DNA of 46,453 nt from Mycobacterium ostraviense (GCF_002705925.1 NZ_NKRE01000001.1:5190962-5237414); one strand, 5' to 3'. Positions 1 to 8,860 are shown, numbered from the stretch's first letter. The notes: a model not told the origin generated them from the sequence alone. Translations and numbers: made by a program.

Positions 1-99
1 TCCGCCTGCTTCGGCGTCAAACCCAAACTCACCCAACCATTCTCACCGATCACGCCCGACTATCGGGTCAACGCCACGCGAAAAACACCACCCTCCTAG
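1..99 (+). CDS. C-terminal fragment of an unidentified protein
   Basis: Frame 1 is open from the left edge to a TAG at 97-99 and gives 32 residues rich in Pro, Thr and Lys. Most third positions are C or G, as in the real genes nearby, and the next gene's ribosome binding site follows only 10 bases later, which fits a tandem upstream gene cut by the window edge. The fragment is too short to assign a family and I do not recognise it. It could also be non-coding sequence that is open by chance. Confidence 0.35.
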   Translation, partial: SACFGVKPKLTQPFSPITPDYRVNATRKTPPS

Positions 100-123
100 G
101 GTGAAGCCGGGAGGTGGCGGTTG

Positions 124-1209
124 ATGTCGCAACGGGACGCTAAGCGAATAGTCGTCTGGGGCACCGGCTTCGTCGGCAAGATGGTGATCGCCGAAATCGT
201 CAAGCATCCACTGTTCGAGCTGGTCGGGGTCGGCGTCAGCAACCCCGGCAAGGTCGGGCGCGACGTCGGCGACATCTGCGGGCTGCCCGGGCCGGTGGGC
301 ATCGTCGCCACCGACGACGTCGACGCCCTGATCGCGCTCCAGCCTGACGCATTGGTGCACTACGGACCGACGGCGATGCGGGCCGACGCCAACATCGCGC
401 TGATCACCCGGTTCCTGCGGGCCGGCATCGACGTGTGCTCGACAGCGATGACGCCGTGGATCTGGCCGACGATGCACCTGAACCCGCCGCAGTGGATCGC
501 GCCCATCACCGAGGCGTGCGAGCTGGGGGAGTCGTCCTGTTTCACCACCGGCATCGACCCGGGATTCGCCAACGACCTGTTTCCCATGACCCTGATGGGG
601 CTTTGTTCCGAGGTACGGCGAGTGCGCGCTGCCGAGCTGCTGGACTACACCAACTACGAAGGCGACTACGAGAAAGAAATGGGCATCGGGCGGGAGCCCG
701 AATTCAGCCCGATCCTGGAAAACCGCGACGTGTTGATTTTCGCGTGGGGCGCCACGGTCCCGATGATCGCCCACGCCGCCGGGATCATGCTCGACGAGAT
801 CACCACCACCTGGGACAAGTGGGTGACGCCGACCGAGCGTCACTCGGTGAAGGGCGCCATCTTGCCCGGCCAGGTCGCCGCCGTCCGCTTCACCATCAAC
901 GGCATCTACCGGGGCGAGACGCGCATTCAACTCGAGCACGTCAACCGCATTGGCCGCGACGCCGCGCCCGACTGGCCCTCCGGTCACGACGACGACGTCT
1001 ACCGGGTGGACATCGACGGAACCCCCAGCATCTTCCAGGAAACCGCGTTCCGGTTCACCGACGGCTCGGGCCGCGATGCGGCCACCGCCGGGTGCCTGGC
1101 GACCGGGATGCGGGCGCTCAACGCCGTCCCGGCCGTCAACGACCTGTCTCCGGGCTGGGTCACCGCGCTGGACCTGCCACTGATTCCCGGCGCGGGCACC
1201 ATACGCTGA
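124..1209 (+). CDS. DapB-fold NAD(P)H-dependent oxidoreductase (amine dehydrogenase-like)
   Basis: A 361-residue protein with an N-terminal Rossmann fold: the stretch IVVWGTGFVGKMVIAEI (about residues 8-24) carries the GxGxxG nucleotide-binding loop typical of dihydrodipicolinate reductase-like enzymes. The C-terminal two thirds resemble the 2,4-diaminopentanoate dehydrogenase-type domain of the mycobacterial family annotated as NAD(P)H-dependent amine dehydrogenase or DapB N-terminal protein. Substrate is not readable from sequence; true DapB enzymes are shorter (about 245-270 aa), so a role in lysine synthesis is unlikely. GGGAGG at 109-114 sits 9 bases before ATG 124; a TTG at 121 is the alternative start. 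It reads in the same direction as the next gene with a 112-bp gap. Confidence 0.8.
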   Translation: MSQRDAKRIVVWGTGFVGKMVIAEIVKHPLFELVGVGVSNPGKVGRDVGDICGLPGPVGIVATDDVDALIALQPDALVHYGPTAMRADANIALITRFLRAGIDVCSTAMTPWIWPTMHLNPPQWIAPITEACELGESSCFTTGIDPGFANDLFPMTLMGLCSEVRRVRAAELLDYTNYEGDYEKEMGIGREPEFSPILENRDVLIFAWGATVPMIAHAAGIMLDEITTTWDKWVTPTERHSVKGAILPGQVAAVRFTINGIYRGETRIQLEHVNRIGRDAAPDWPSGHDDDVYRVDIDGTPSIFQETAFRFTDGSGRDAATAGCLATGMRALNAVPAVNDLSPGWVTALDLPLIPGAGTIR

Positions 1210-1321
1210 GCCATGTCGTGATATAGCTCGCGCATAGCCGGCGCAAAGAACGGCTATAGGTGTAGACGGCACAATTTCGGGTAGGCGGGCGCGGGGGCGC
1301 GCAGCCGGACGGGGACAAACC

Positions 1322-3163
1322 ATGGCAGAAGGACCACGGCCCGCACTGGGGCTGTCGATCGGTGCCACCAACCTGGCGGCGGTGACCGCCGACCATGCGA
1401 TCACCCGCAAGCCGGTACTGACCTTGTATCGGCAGCGCCCGCCCGAGGTCGGACTGCCGTCGGAAAACCCGAGACTGGATCAGCCCGGCCTAGTCATGAG
1501 CGACTTCGTGGACCGGGTGGGGGACCCGGTCGGCATCGTCGCGGCCGACGGCTCGATGCACCGCAGCGAGGCTCTGCTGGTCGACAGTCTGCGTGCGCTG
1601 GCCTACACCGCCACCGGCGGGCGGGCTCTGCCCGACCATGTCGCGCTGACCTATCCCGCCCACTGGGGGTCGGCGGCGGTCGACGCGTTGGGTGCCGCGC
1701 TGAGCCGGGTGCCGGAATGGTCGCACGAAACCCAGCCACTGCTGATCCCCGACGCGGCGGCCGCGCTGTTCGCGATGCGGGCCAACCCGGGCATACCGGC
1801 CCGCGGCATCGTCGCAGTCTGTGACTTCGGCGGCAGCGGGACCAGCATCACGCTGGTCGATGCGGCCGGCGATTATCAGCCGGTCGCCGAGACAGTGCGT
1901 CATCGAGACTTCTCCGGTGATCTGATCGATCGGGCGCTACTGACGTATGTGATGTCGGAGATGCCGGCCACCGGTTCGTTCGACCCGTCCGGGACGGCGG
2001 CCATCGGCTCGTTGAACCGGTTGCGAATCGAATGCCGCAACGCCAAGGAGCGGCTCTCCCACAGCACGGTGACCACCTTGGCCGACGAGTTGCCGGGGAT
2101 GCATCGCGAAATCCGGCTCACCCGAAACGAGTTCGACGAGACGATCCGCGAGGCGTTGGATGGTGTCGCCGCGGTTATGGAACAGACGTTGGCGCGCAAC
2201 GGAATTCATCCGGCGGACCTGGTCGCGATCGTTTCCGTCGGGGGTGGGGCCAACATCGCGTCGGTCACCACGACGCTGTCGGGTCGATTCGGCGTTCCGG
2301 TGGTCACGGCGCCGCGCCCGCAACTGACAGCCGCTATCGGCGCGGCGTTACGGGCCGCCCGAGGGCCCGCCGATACCAGTGCGACGGTGTTGACCTCGGC
2401 CCCGGCGGTCGCCGCGACGGCACTGGTCCCCCCGGCCCCGCTGGCACCGGATGGCGCGGATACGCCCGCGTCGGCATTGCAGCCCGCGCTGGCCTGGTCG
2501 GAAGCCGACGATGATTCCCGCGTCCTGCCCGTGTCCGACGGCGACTACGCGGATGCCGGCGGTTCCGGCTACACCTCGGCCCGCCCACAGTTGGCGTTTG
2601 ACCATGACACGCCCGCGGAGTCGAAGCCTGAGCCTCCGGTCATCCCGTGGTATCGCCTGCCGGCGGTGATCATCGTCAGCACGGTCGTCGCGGTGCTGCT
2701 GGTCGGCACCGCGGTGGCGATCGCGCTGGGCTCCAACGACAAGCCTGCGACCCGGTCGCCAGGGGTGAGCCCGACCCCGACTACGTCCGCGCCTGCCCCG
2801 CCGCCGCCAACCGAGGGGAGCCCGGAGCCGGCGCCGTCACCGCCCGGTACCGAACAGCCGGCGCCGCAAGCGCCGCCAGCGCCACCGCCGTCGACCGAGG
2901 CACACCCTCCTACCACCCAAACGACACCCCCCCCGACGACAACCCCACCGCGGGCAAGCACGACGCCGACGACGACGGCGGCCCCGACGACCACCCAGCC
3001 GCCCGCAACGACCCAGCCGCTGGCCACCACCCAGCCGCCGGCCACCACGCAGGCACCGCCTACCCAGCAAGCGCCGGCGGTGCCGCAGATACCACCGATT
3101 CCGGCCATCCCGCAAATCCCCGGCATCAGCTTCCCGCAGATACCCCAGGTACCCGGGCTCTAG
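1322..3163 (+). CDS. Hsp70/actin-like ATPase-fold membrane protein with Pro/Thr-rich tail (Rv2264c-like)
   Basis: 613 residues in three parts. Residues about 8-345 have the Hsp70/actin ATPase layout: a phosphate-1-like start (LGLSIGATNLAAV) and a phosphate-2-like loop (VCDFGGSGTSITLVDA, about residue 166). A single membrane segment lies near residues 444-468 (VIIVSTVVAVLLVGTAVAIA). The tail of about 140 residues is almost all Pro, Thr, Ala and Gln, ending in IPxIPxIP repeats. Without a signal peptide, the ATPase-like domain should be cytoplasmic and the tail outside, threading the cell wall. Gene position and architecture match the proline-rich Rv2264c. Whether it binds ATP or a client is unknown. 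It converges with the small gene ending at 3188. Confidence 0.8.
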   Translation: MAEGPRPALGLSIGATNLAAVTADHAITRKPVLTLYRQRPPEVGLPSENPRLDQPGLVMSDFVDRVGDPVGIVAADGSMHRSEALLVDSLRALAYTATGGRALPDHVALTYPAHWGSAAVDALGAALSRVPEWSHETQPLLIPDAAAALFAMRANPGIPARGIVAVCDFGGSGTSITLVDAAGDYQPVAETVRHRDFSGDLIDRALLTYVMSEMPATGSFDPSGTAAIGSLNRLRIECRNAKERLSHSTVTTLADELPGMHREIRLTRNEFDETIREALDGVAAVMEQTLARNGIHPADLVAIVSVGGGANIASVTTTLSGRFGVPVVTAPRPQLTAAIGAALRAARGPADTSATVLTSAPAVAATALVPPAPLAPDGADTPASALQPALAWSEADDDSRVLPVSDGDYADAGGSGYTSARPQLAFDHDTPAESKPEPPVIPWYRLPAVIIVSTVVAVLLVGTAVAIALGSNDKPATRSPGVSPTPTTSAPAPPPPTEGSPEPAPSPPGTEQPAPQAPPAPPPSTEAHPPTTQTTPPPTTTPPRASTTPTTTAAPTTTQPPATTQPLATTQPPATTQAPPTQQAPAVPQIPPIPAIPQIPGISFPQIPQVPGL

Positions 3164-3187
3164 ACCCGGTCATCTCACGCCAAGCGC

Positions 3188-3586
3188 TCAGCCCGCGGTT
3201 GTCTCATCCCGGGCTGACTTGAGAACTTCTTCGTTGTAGGCCTGGTCCTTGTCTAGGTCCTTGTCCAGGTTCTCCGCGACCTTCTTGTCTTCGTCTGTTT
3301 CTTCGTTGTCCGCCTTGGCTTTTGCGGCCGGCGAACCGGTGTCGTCGGCATATCGAGGATGGCCGTTTTCGTCGAGCCAGTCGCCGACCGCCGTACCGGT
3401 AATGGTCCCGCCGGAGCCGGGCAACACCAGCGTCGGCCGGTCCTCATAGGCCGTCATCATTTCGGCCGCGGTTTGTTTGGCTTCGTCGCTGGGTTCCGGC
3501 ACCTCGGAGGTATCCGGTTTCCCGCCGTCGCTGCTGCCGGCCTGTTGCCGGTGGTCGCTGCGGCCGGCGGCCTGCTCGTCAGTCAT
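3188..3586 (-). CDS. small hydrophilic hypothetical protein
   Basis: 132 residues, strongly charged (many Asp, Glu, Lys) with no membrane segment or signal peptide. The central part (about residues 45-85: RPTLVLPGSGGTITGTAVGDW) looks folded, and the C-terminal 45 residues are Lys/Asp/Glu-rich and probably disordered or helical. The start at ATG 3586 is chosen because AAAGGGG lies 8 bases upstream; a longer frame reaches 3643 but has no binding site there. Family not recognised. The gene converges with the Hsp70-like gene, separated by 24 bp. Confidence 0.7.
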   Translation of the reverse strand: MTDEQAAGRSDHRQQAGSSDGGKPDTSEVPEPSDEAKQTAAEMMTAYEDRPTLVLPGSGGTITGTAVGDWLDENGHPRYADDTGSPAAKAKADNEETDEDKKVAENLDKDLDKDQAYNEEVLKSARDETTAG

Positions 3587-3691
3587 GCCCGTGCCCCTTT
3601 GTCGTTGCAGTTTGTGACCGGCCCCTCGACTCCGGTTACCCAATGCAGCGCTGGATCGAAACGCCTGCCGGTACGCAGGTCGTCAGTCCCG

Positions 3692-3759
3692 CGAGACTGC
3701 AGCCAAACACGCGACACGGCGCTTGGGCTCGGGGGGCGGTCGCAGTGGCTGCAGTCTCG
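3692..3759. repeat. 14-bp perfect inverted repeat with 40-bp loop
   Basis: CGAGACTGCAGCCA at 3692-3705 is mirrored exactly by TGGCTGCAGTCTCG at 3746-3759. It lies between the start of the small hydrophilic gene (3586) and the end of the SDR gene (3793), both on the minus strand. It could be a bidirectional structure in RNA, a protein-binding site or a remnant of a palindromic intergenic repeat; there is no poly-T run, so it is not a classical terminator. Confidence 0.6.
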
Positions 3760-3792
3760 ATGAACACCACCACCGAGAGCGGTTTCGGCCTA

Positions 3793-4746
3793 TCAGGCCG
3801 GCGTTGGATAGCGGACCCCCGTGAGACGCTCGGAAACTTCCCAGAGACGTCGGCAGTCAGCGTCGTTGCGGGCCCGGGCGGGCAGCTTGGCCTCCGTCAC
3901 GCCGCCGCCGGCCGCCTCGTAAAAGCCCCGGGGACCGTAGAACACGCCGCCCTCAGCCTGCGGGGTGGCGGCCGCATACAGCGCGGGCAGTATCCCCTCG
4001 TCGATCTCCTGCCAAAAGAACGGAGTCCAACGCCACGACGCCTGGTACAGCCGCTGCATCAGCGCCGGCTTCTCCCGGCCATGCGAAGGTCCGCTGATCT
4101 GCAGGTTGGTCTTGGTCAACCCGGGGTGCGCGGCATTGGACATGATCCCCCAGCCGGCCTCGCGGCTTCGGCGGTCCAGCTCGCGCGCAAACATCAGCAC
4201 TGCCAACTTCGACTGTCCGTAGGCCGCCATGGGGGCGTAGGACTTTTCGAACTGCAAGTCGTCGAAGTGGATACGGCCGCGCCGCGCCGCCAAGCTGCTC
4301 AGCGAGACCACCCGCGCGGCCGGCGCCGCGCGCAGCAGCGGCAGCACCTGGGCGGTCAGCGCGAAGTGACCGAGATGGTTGCTGCCGAACTGCAATTCGA
4401 AGCCGTCGGCGGTGGTGTCGCGTTCGGGTGGGGTCATGACGCCGGCGTTGTTGATCAGAATGTCGATCGGGCGGCCTTCGGAGTTCAATTGCTCACCCAA
4501 CGCGGCGACGGAGGCCAGCGACGACAGGTCGAGTGCCTTGATGGTCAGCTTGGCGTCGGGAACCGCGGTGCGGATCTGCTCGATCGCCGCCTCACCCTTG
4601 GCGCGGTTGCGGATTGCCATCACCACATCGGCGCCGGACGCCGAGAGCCGTCGGGCCAGCCCGAACCCGAGACCGCTGTTGGCGCCGGTGACGACGGCGA
4701 GCTTCCCGGACAGATCGGGCACCGTGGCGATCAGATCGTTAGCCAT
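3793..4746 (-). CDS. short-chain dehydrogenase/reductase (Rv2263-like)
   Basis: 317 residues, full-length for the WW-domain-oxidoreductase/retinol-dehydrogenase type of SDR. The cofactor loop TGANSGLGFGLARRL (about residues 19-33), the NNAG motif (ILINNAGVMTPP), the catalytic Ser in VVSLSSLAARRG and the YxxxK pair (AAYGQSKLAVLMFA) are all intact, so it should be an active NADP-dependent reductase; the substrate is unknown. ATG 4746 is the start: AAAAGGAG lies 7 bases upstream, and the length equals that of Rv2263. It diverges from the Lnt-like gene across 66 bp that must hold both promoters. Confidence 0.9.
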   Translation of the reverse strand: MANDLIATVPDLSGKLAVVTGANSGLGFGLARRLSASGADVVMAIRNRAKGEAAIEQIRTAVPDAKLTIKALDLSSLASVAALGEQLNSEGRPIDILINNAGVMTPPERDTTADGFELQFGSNHLGHFALTAQVLPLLRAAPAARVVSLSSLAARRGRIHFDDLQFEKSYAPMAAYGQSKLAVLMFARELDRRSREAGWGIMSNAAHPGLTKTNLQISGPSHGREKPALMQRLYQASWRWTPFFWQEIDEGILPALYAAATPQAEGGVFYGPRGFYEAAGGGVTEAKLPARARNDADCRRLWEVSERLTGVRYPTPA

Positions 4747-4812
4747 GCGTTTCACTCCTTTTCCGGTGGCGCCTGTCCAGTGTCCTCCTCGCCGTCGCAG
4801 AATCCGACCGGC

Positions 4813-6324
4813 ATGCTGAACACCATGGCCCTCCATTCGGGAACGTGCCGGCGGCGCGTCCCCGGATGGGCGGTGGCGTTGGTCTTCGGCACGCTACCGT
4901 CGCTGGCTTTCCCGGCGCCATCGTTGTGGTGGCTGGCGTGGTTCGCGGTGGTGCCGCTGCTGCTGGCGGTACGGGCCGCGGCCACATCGTGGGACGGCGC
5001 CGTGCGGGCCTGCTGGGGTGTCGGCGGGTTTGTGTTGACCACTCAATACTGGCTGGCGACCAGCACCGGCCCGCTGTTGGTGGTGTACGCCATGGGCCTC
5101 GGTGCCCTGTGGCTGCCGTGGGGATGGATCGCCCATCGGCTGCTGTCGGCGCCGGTGACCGCCGCCCGCATGGCTGCGGTGGTGGTGGTGCTGCCCAGCG
5201 CGTGGGTGGCGGCCGAAGCGGTGCGGGCGTGGCCCCCGTTGGGCGGTCCGTGGGCGCTGTTGGGGGCGTCGCAGTGGAATCAGCCCGTCACGCTGGCGTC
5301 GGCGTCCCTGGGCGGAGTGTGGCTTACGAGCTTTCTGATGGTCGCTGCCAATGCCGCCATCGCCGTCGCGATCGTGCACCACGGGCCGATGCGGCTGGTC
5401 GCGCTGGGGTGTGCGGTGGCATGCGCGGGACTGGGACCGGCGTGGTATCGGCTGGGCCCGGCGCCCGTCTCCGGTCCGACGGTGCGAGTCGCGCTGGTAC
5501 AGCCCGGCGACATCGACGATGCGACCGTCCGTGAGGCGGCCAGTGAGGCGATCACGGCCACCCTCGTAGGCCAGCGGGTGGACTTGGTGGTTTGGGGCGA
5601 AAGCAGCGTGGGGCAGGATCTCACCGGACATCCCGAGGTGCTGGCCCGCTTGGCGGAGTTGTCCCGGCGGGTGGGCGCCGAGCTGCTGGTCAACGTCGAT
5701 GCGGCAGCGCCGGGCGGGGGCATCTACAAGTCGTCGGTACTCGTGGGTGCCGGCGGAGTGCTCGGCAGTTACCACAAGACCCGTCTGGTGCCGTTCGGCG
5801 AATATGTGCCGCTGCGGCCGCTGGTCGGCTGGGTCACCCGCCACAGCAAGGCCGCCGCCGAAGACCGGAAGCGGGGACCGAGGCCGGTGGTGCTATCTGC
5901 CGGTGGTCTCGATATCGGGCCGTTGATCAGCTATGAGACCACGTTTTCCGATCTGGCGCGGCGCGAAGCACTGCTGGGGGCCGAGCTGTTGGCGTATCAG
6001 AGTTCCACCTCGACATTTCAAGGCAGTTGGGCGCAGCCGCAATTGGCCGCGCAACCCGCGGTGCGTGCGGTCGAGGCGGGCCGCCCGGCGGTGCATGCCG
6101 GGTTGTCCGGCGACAGTTCGGCCTTCGACGTCCGGGGGCACCGTCTGGCGTGGTGCCCGTCGGATTTCCGGGGCGCCGTTGTGGTCAGCGTTCCGTTGGG
6201 CGCGTGCGCCACGGTGTACCAACGGCTGGGGGATTGGGTGCCGGCGACCGCGTTTGTGGTGCTGATAGGTGCTGTGGTCGTCGCGATGCTTCGCGCCCGT
6301 CGGCGTGCCAAACTGCGTGGATGA
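4813..6324 (+). CDS. apolipoprotein N-acyltransferase-like protein, catalytic Cys replaced by Ser
   Basis: 503 residues: an N-terminal half with about six to eight hydrophobic segments and a C-terminal carbon-nitrogen hydrolase (nitrilase) domain from about residue 220. In Lnt the catalytic triad is Glu-Lys-Cys. The Glu region (VVWGESSV) and a Lys (SYHKTRLVPFGEYVPL) are present, but the nucleophile position reads LISYETTF, Ser where active Lnt has Cys (codon AGC). It matches the locus Rv2262c/Rv2261c, which is split in M. tuberculosis; here the gene is intact. I recall the same substitution being reported for the BCG homologue BCG_2279c. It may therefore be a non-acylating paralogue. Start ATG 4813 or 4825; an open frame further upstream runs through the antisense SDR gene and is ignored. 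It overlaps the next gene by ATGA. Confidence 0.85.
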   Translation: MLNTMALHSGTCRRRVPGWAVALVFGTLPSLAFPAPSLWWLAWFAVVPLLLAVRAAATSWDGAVRACWGVGGFVLTTQYWLATSTGPLLVVYAMGLGALWLPWGWIAHRLLSAPVTAARMAAVVVVLPSAWVAAEAVRAWPPLGGPWALLGASQWNQPVTLASASLGGVWLTSFLMVAANAAIAVAIVHHGPMRLVALGCAVACAGLGPAWYRLGPAPVSGPTVRVALVQPGDIDDATVREAASEAITATLVGQRVDLVVWGESSVGQDLTGHPEVLARLAELSRRVGAELLVNVDAAAPGGGIYKSSVLVGAGGVLGSYHKTRLVPFGEYVPLRPLVGWVTRHSKAAAEDRKRGPRPVVLSAGGLDIGPLISYETTFSDLARREALLGAELLAYQSSTSTFQGSWAQPQLAAQPAVRAVEAGRPAVHAGLSGDSSAFDVRGHRLAWCPSDFRGAVVVSVPLGACATVYQRLGDWVPATAFVVLIGAVVVAMLRARRRAKLRG

Positions 6325-7025
6325 ATAGCAGACGGGTAGCCAAGATTTCGCTGACCCTGGCCGTTGTGACGTTGGTGGTGTCGGTGGCCGGCTTCATCAC
6401 CACGTTGGTGCTCAACGCATTCTTTCTGGACAAGTACAACGCTTACGGCGAAGTGCCCGTCCCCGGCTCGGGCAGCATCCACCTGCCGGCCGGGGAGGTC
6501 ACCGTCAGCCTGCACACCGTGGTCATCGGCGGCACCAACGGCACCGGCCTGCCCGTGCCGCCGCTGGGCATCTCGATCGACCCGCCCGAGGGAGTGCCAC
6601 AACCGCGGGTCACCGAAAGTGTCGGCAGCACAACCACGGTCAACAACGACGCGCATGTGCGGGTGTGGATTGTCCAGGTTCCGGTCGAAGGCACCTACCG
6701 CGTGACGACCGAGGGCCAGGTCGGCGGATACATCAACCCGCGACTGGCTTTCGGTCACCAGAGCTCCTACGGCTATCTGGTATGGGTATTCGTCGCCGTC
6801 TTCGTCGTCGGCCTGGGGGATCTGGCCTTGTCGGTGATATGGCTGAGTCGCAGCCGGCCTACGACGGTATCGCCGACTTGGTCGGCGCCTGTCGAACCCA
6901 GCGAGCCCAGCGCCGAAGGAGTTAAGCTTGAGCGGCTCAAAATCATTGCGGCTCTGCGTGATTCAGGGGCATTGACCGAAAGCGAGTTCCAGGCCGAGAA
7001 GCGCCGGATTCTTCAGGGGCACTGA
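6321..7025 (+). CDS. two-helix membrane protein with C-terminal SHOCT domain
   Basis: 234 residues. Membrane helix 1 spans about residues 10-32 and helix 2 about 149-172; the 115 residues between them are rich in Gly, Val and Thr, with predicted beta structure, and should lie outside the membrane. The last 30 residues (LERLKIIAALRDSGALTESE) form a SHOCT motif, a short domain common at protein ends and thought to mediate oligomerisation. ATG 6321 overlaps the stop of the Lnt-like gene (ATGA), so the two are translationally coupled and probably work on the same envelope process. Function is otherwise unknown. Confidence 0.8.
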   Translation: MNSRRVAKISLTLAVVTLVVSVAGFITTLVLNAFFLDKYNAYGEVPVPGSGSIHLPAGEVTVSLHTVVIGGTNGTGLPVPPLGISIDPPEGVPQPRVTESVGSTTTVNNDAHVRVWIVQVPVEGTYRVTTEGQVGGYINPRLAFGHQSSYGYLVWVFVAVFVVGLGDLALSVIWLSRSRPTTVSPTWSAPVEPSEPSAEGVKLERLKIIAALRDSGALTESEFQAEKRRILQGH

Positions 7026-7032
7026 CCGTCCT

Positions 7033-7650
7033 TCAGTGACCGCGGGCAACCCATTGCTCGTAGTGGATGATCTCGTCGCCGATCGTGGTGCTGTCGCCGT
7101 GGCCGGTATGCACCACGGTGTCGCCCGGCAACGCCCCGAGCCGTTGGGAGATCGATCGCAGGATCGTGGGGAAGTCGGAAAACGAGCGTCCGGTTGCCCC
7201 GGGTCCGCCGGAAAAGAGGGTGTCACCGCTGAATACGACACCCAGCTCCGGCGCATACCAGCACACCGATCCCGGTGAATGGCCCGGGGTATGCAGCGCA
7301 CGCAACTCCGTCCCGGCCACACGCAGCGTCTCTTCGTCGTCGACAGCGCGAAAGGCTGCGTCCGGGTGCGTCATTCGCCACAGTACGTCGTCGCCGGGGT
7401 GCAGTAGCACCGGTGCGTCCAGGGTCTGGCCGAGTTGGGGAGCCACCGTCACGTGGTCGTTGTGGCCATGCGTGCACACCACCGCCACCACATTGCGGCC
7501 CCGGACCGCCCCGATGATCGGCGCGGCGTCATGGGCGGCGTCGAAAACCACGACCTCGGAGTCGTCGCCGACCAGCCAGATGTTGTTGTCGACTTCCCAA
7601 CTGCCGCCGTCGAGTTCGAAAGTCCCATGGGTGACGACGCGCTCGATCAC
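7033..7650 (-). CDS. metallo-beta-lactamase fold hydrolase (Rv2260-like)
   Basis: 205 residues, the usual length of glyoxalase-II-type MBL proteins. The metal motif HGHNDHV (about residue 61) gives the HxHxDH ligands, with further His at TPGHSPGS and VVHTGHGDST. The GTG start at 7650 overlaps the mscR stop (GTGA), so it is cotranscribed with mycothiol-dependent S-nitrosothiol/formaldehyde reductase. By analogy with the glutathione pathway, where formyl-glutathione is hydrolysed by a partner esterase, it may hydrolyse the S-formylmycothiol or related thioester made by MscR; that is inference from gene pairing. Confidence 0.88.
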   Translation of the reverse strand: MIERVVTHGTFELDGGSWEVDNNIWLVGDDSEVVVFDAAHDAAPIIGAVRGRNVVAVVCTHGHNDHVTVAPQLGQTLDAPVLLHPGDDVLWRMTHPDAAFRAVDDEETLRVAGTELRALHTPGHSPGSVCWYAPELGVVFSGDTLFSGGPGATGRSFSDFPTILRSISQRLGALPGDTVVHTGHGDSTTIGDEIIHYEQWVARGH

Positions 7651-8732
7651 AGCATCACCACCGAGCGCAGCACCGTGCCGTCGTGCATCTTGTGGAATGC
7701 CTCCTCGACGTCGTCGAGCCCGATGCGTTCGGAGACGAACTTATCCAGCGGAAGCCGGCCCTGCAGGTAGAGGTCGATCAGGGTGGGGAAGTCGCGTTCG
7801 GGTAGGCAGTCGCCGTACCACGAGGACTTCAATGCCCCGCCATGGGAGAAGAAGTCCACCAGCGGCATCTCCAGTCGCATGTCGGGTGTGGGCACGCCCA
7901 CCAGTACGACGGTTCCGGCCAGGTCGCGGGCGTAGAAGGCCTGCTGCCAGGTTTCGGGCCGGCCTACGGCGTCGATCACCACGTTGGTGCCGAAGCCGTC
8001 GGTGAGGTCCTGGATGGTTGCGACGACGTCGGTTTCGCGGGCGTTGACGGTGTGCGTGGCGCCGAATTCGCGGGCCCACCGCAGCTTGCTGTCGTCGGTG
8101 TCGACGGCGATGATCTGCTTGGCCCCGACCAGCGCGGCGCCGGCGATCGCGGCGTCGCCCACCCCGCCGCAGCCGATCACCGCCACGCTGTCATCGCGGG
8201 TAACCCCGCCCGTGTTGATCGCGGCACCGATGCCGGCCATCACTCCGCAACCCAGCAGACCGGCCACGGCGGGGTCGGCTGCCGGATCGACTTTGGTGCA
8301 CTGGCCGGAGTGCACCAGCGTCTTGTCGGCGAACGCGCCGATGCCCAACGCTGGGGTGAGTTCGGTGCCGTCGGTCAGCGTCATCTTCTGTTCGGCGTTG
8401 AAGGTGTCGAAGCAGTAGTGCGGCCGGCCCCGTTTGCACGCGCGGCACTGACCGCACACGGCGCGCCAGTTGAGGATCACGAAATCGCCCGGCTCGACCG
8501 TGATCACTCCGGGGCCGACAGCTTCCACGGTGCCCGCGGCCTCGTGGCCGAGCAGGAACGGGTAGTCGTCGTTGATGCCGCCGTCGCGGTAGGTCGAGTC
8601 GGTGTGGCACACCCCGCAGGCGCTGATGTCGACGACGGCCTCGCCGGGCCCGGGATCTGGGACGATGATGTCCACCAATTGGACAGGTTCACCCTTTTTT
8701 CGTGAAATCACACCGCGCACTGTCTGATTCAT
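7647..8732 (-). CDS. mscR: S-nitrosomycothiol reductase / mycothiol-dependent formaldehyde dehydrogenase
   Basis: 361 residues, the same length as M. tuberculosis MscR (Rv2259). A class III-type zinc alcohol dehydrogenase: catalytic Zn Cys in SACGVCHTDSTYRD, GHEAAG next to it, and four structural-zinc cysteines in CGQCRACKRGRPHYC; the NAD loop is AVIGCGGVGDAAIAG. The enzyme oxidises S-hydroxymethyl-mycothiol (formaldehyde detoxification) and reduces S-nitrosomycothiol. It is first in a two-gene operon with the MBL hydrolase. ATG 8732 is the natural start. Confidence 0.93.
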   Translation of the reverse strand: MNQTVRGVISRKKGEPVQLVDIIVPDPGPGEAVVDISACGVCHTDSTYRDGGINDDYPFLLGHEAAGTVEAVGPGVITVEPGDFVILNWRAVCGQCRACKRGRPHYCFDTFNAEQKMTLTDGTELTPALGIGAFADKTLVHSGQCTKVDPAADPAVAGLLGCGVMAGIGAAINTGGVTRDDSVAVIGCGGVGDAAIAGAALVGAKQIIAVDTDDSKLRWAREFGATHTVNARETDVVATIQDLTDGFGTNVVIDAVGRPETWQQAFYARDLAGTVVLVGVPTPDMRLEMPLVDFFSHGGALKSSWYGDCLPERDFPTLIDLYLQGRLPLDKFVSERIGLDDVEEAFHKMHDGTVLRSVVML

Positions 8733-8860
8733 GGCCCCAATCTATAGCGTGCCGGACATACACAGACCGGGTGTTGGCACCAGCGTCACGAAACTGAAAG
8801 ACCATATTGCGTCCCCGGCGTTGTGCTCCTACTTCTTCCAAGCGCGGTCGATGGCGCTGT

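Noticed and set aside
43..1410. 455-codon minus-strand ORF
   Set aside because: Antisense of the DapB-fold oxidoreductase; its composition is that of a shadow frame in GC-rich DNA (Arg, Gly, Asp, Val only weakly structured).
3643..4812. 390-codon N-terminal extension of the Lnt-like ORF
   Set aside because: It is antisense to the intact SDR gene and has no domain; Lnt proteins start at the first membrane helices.
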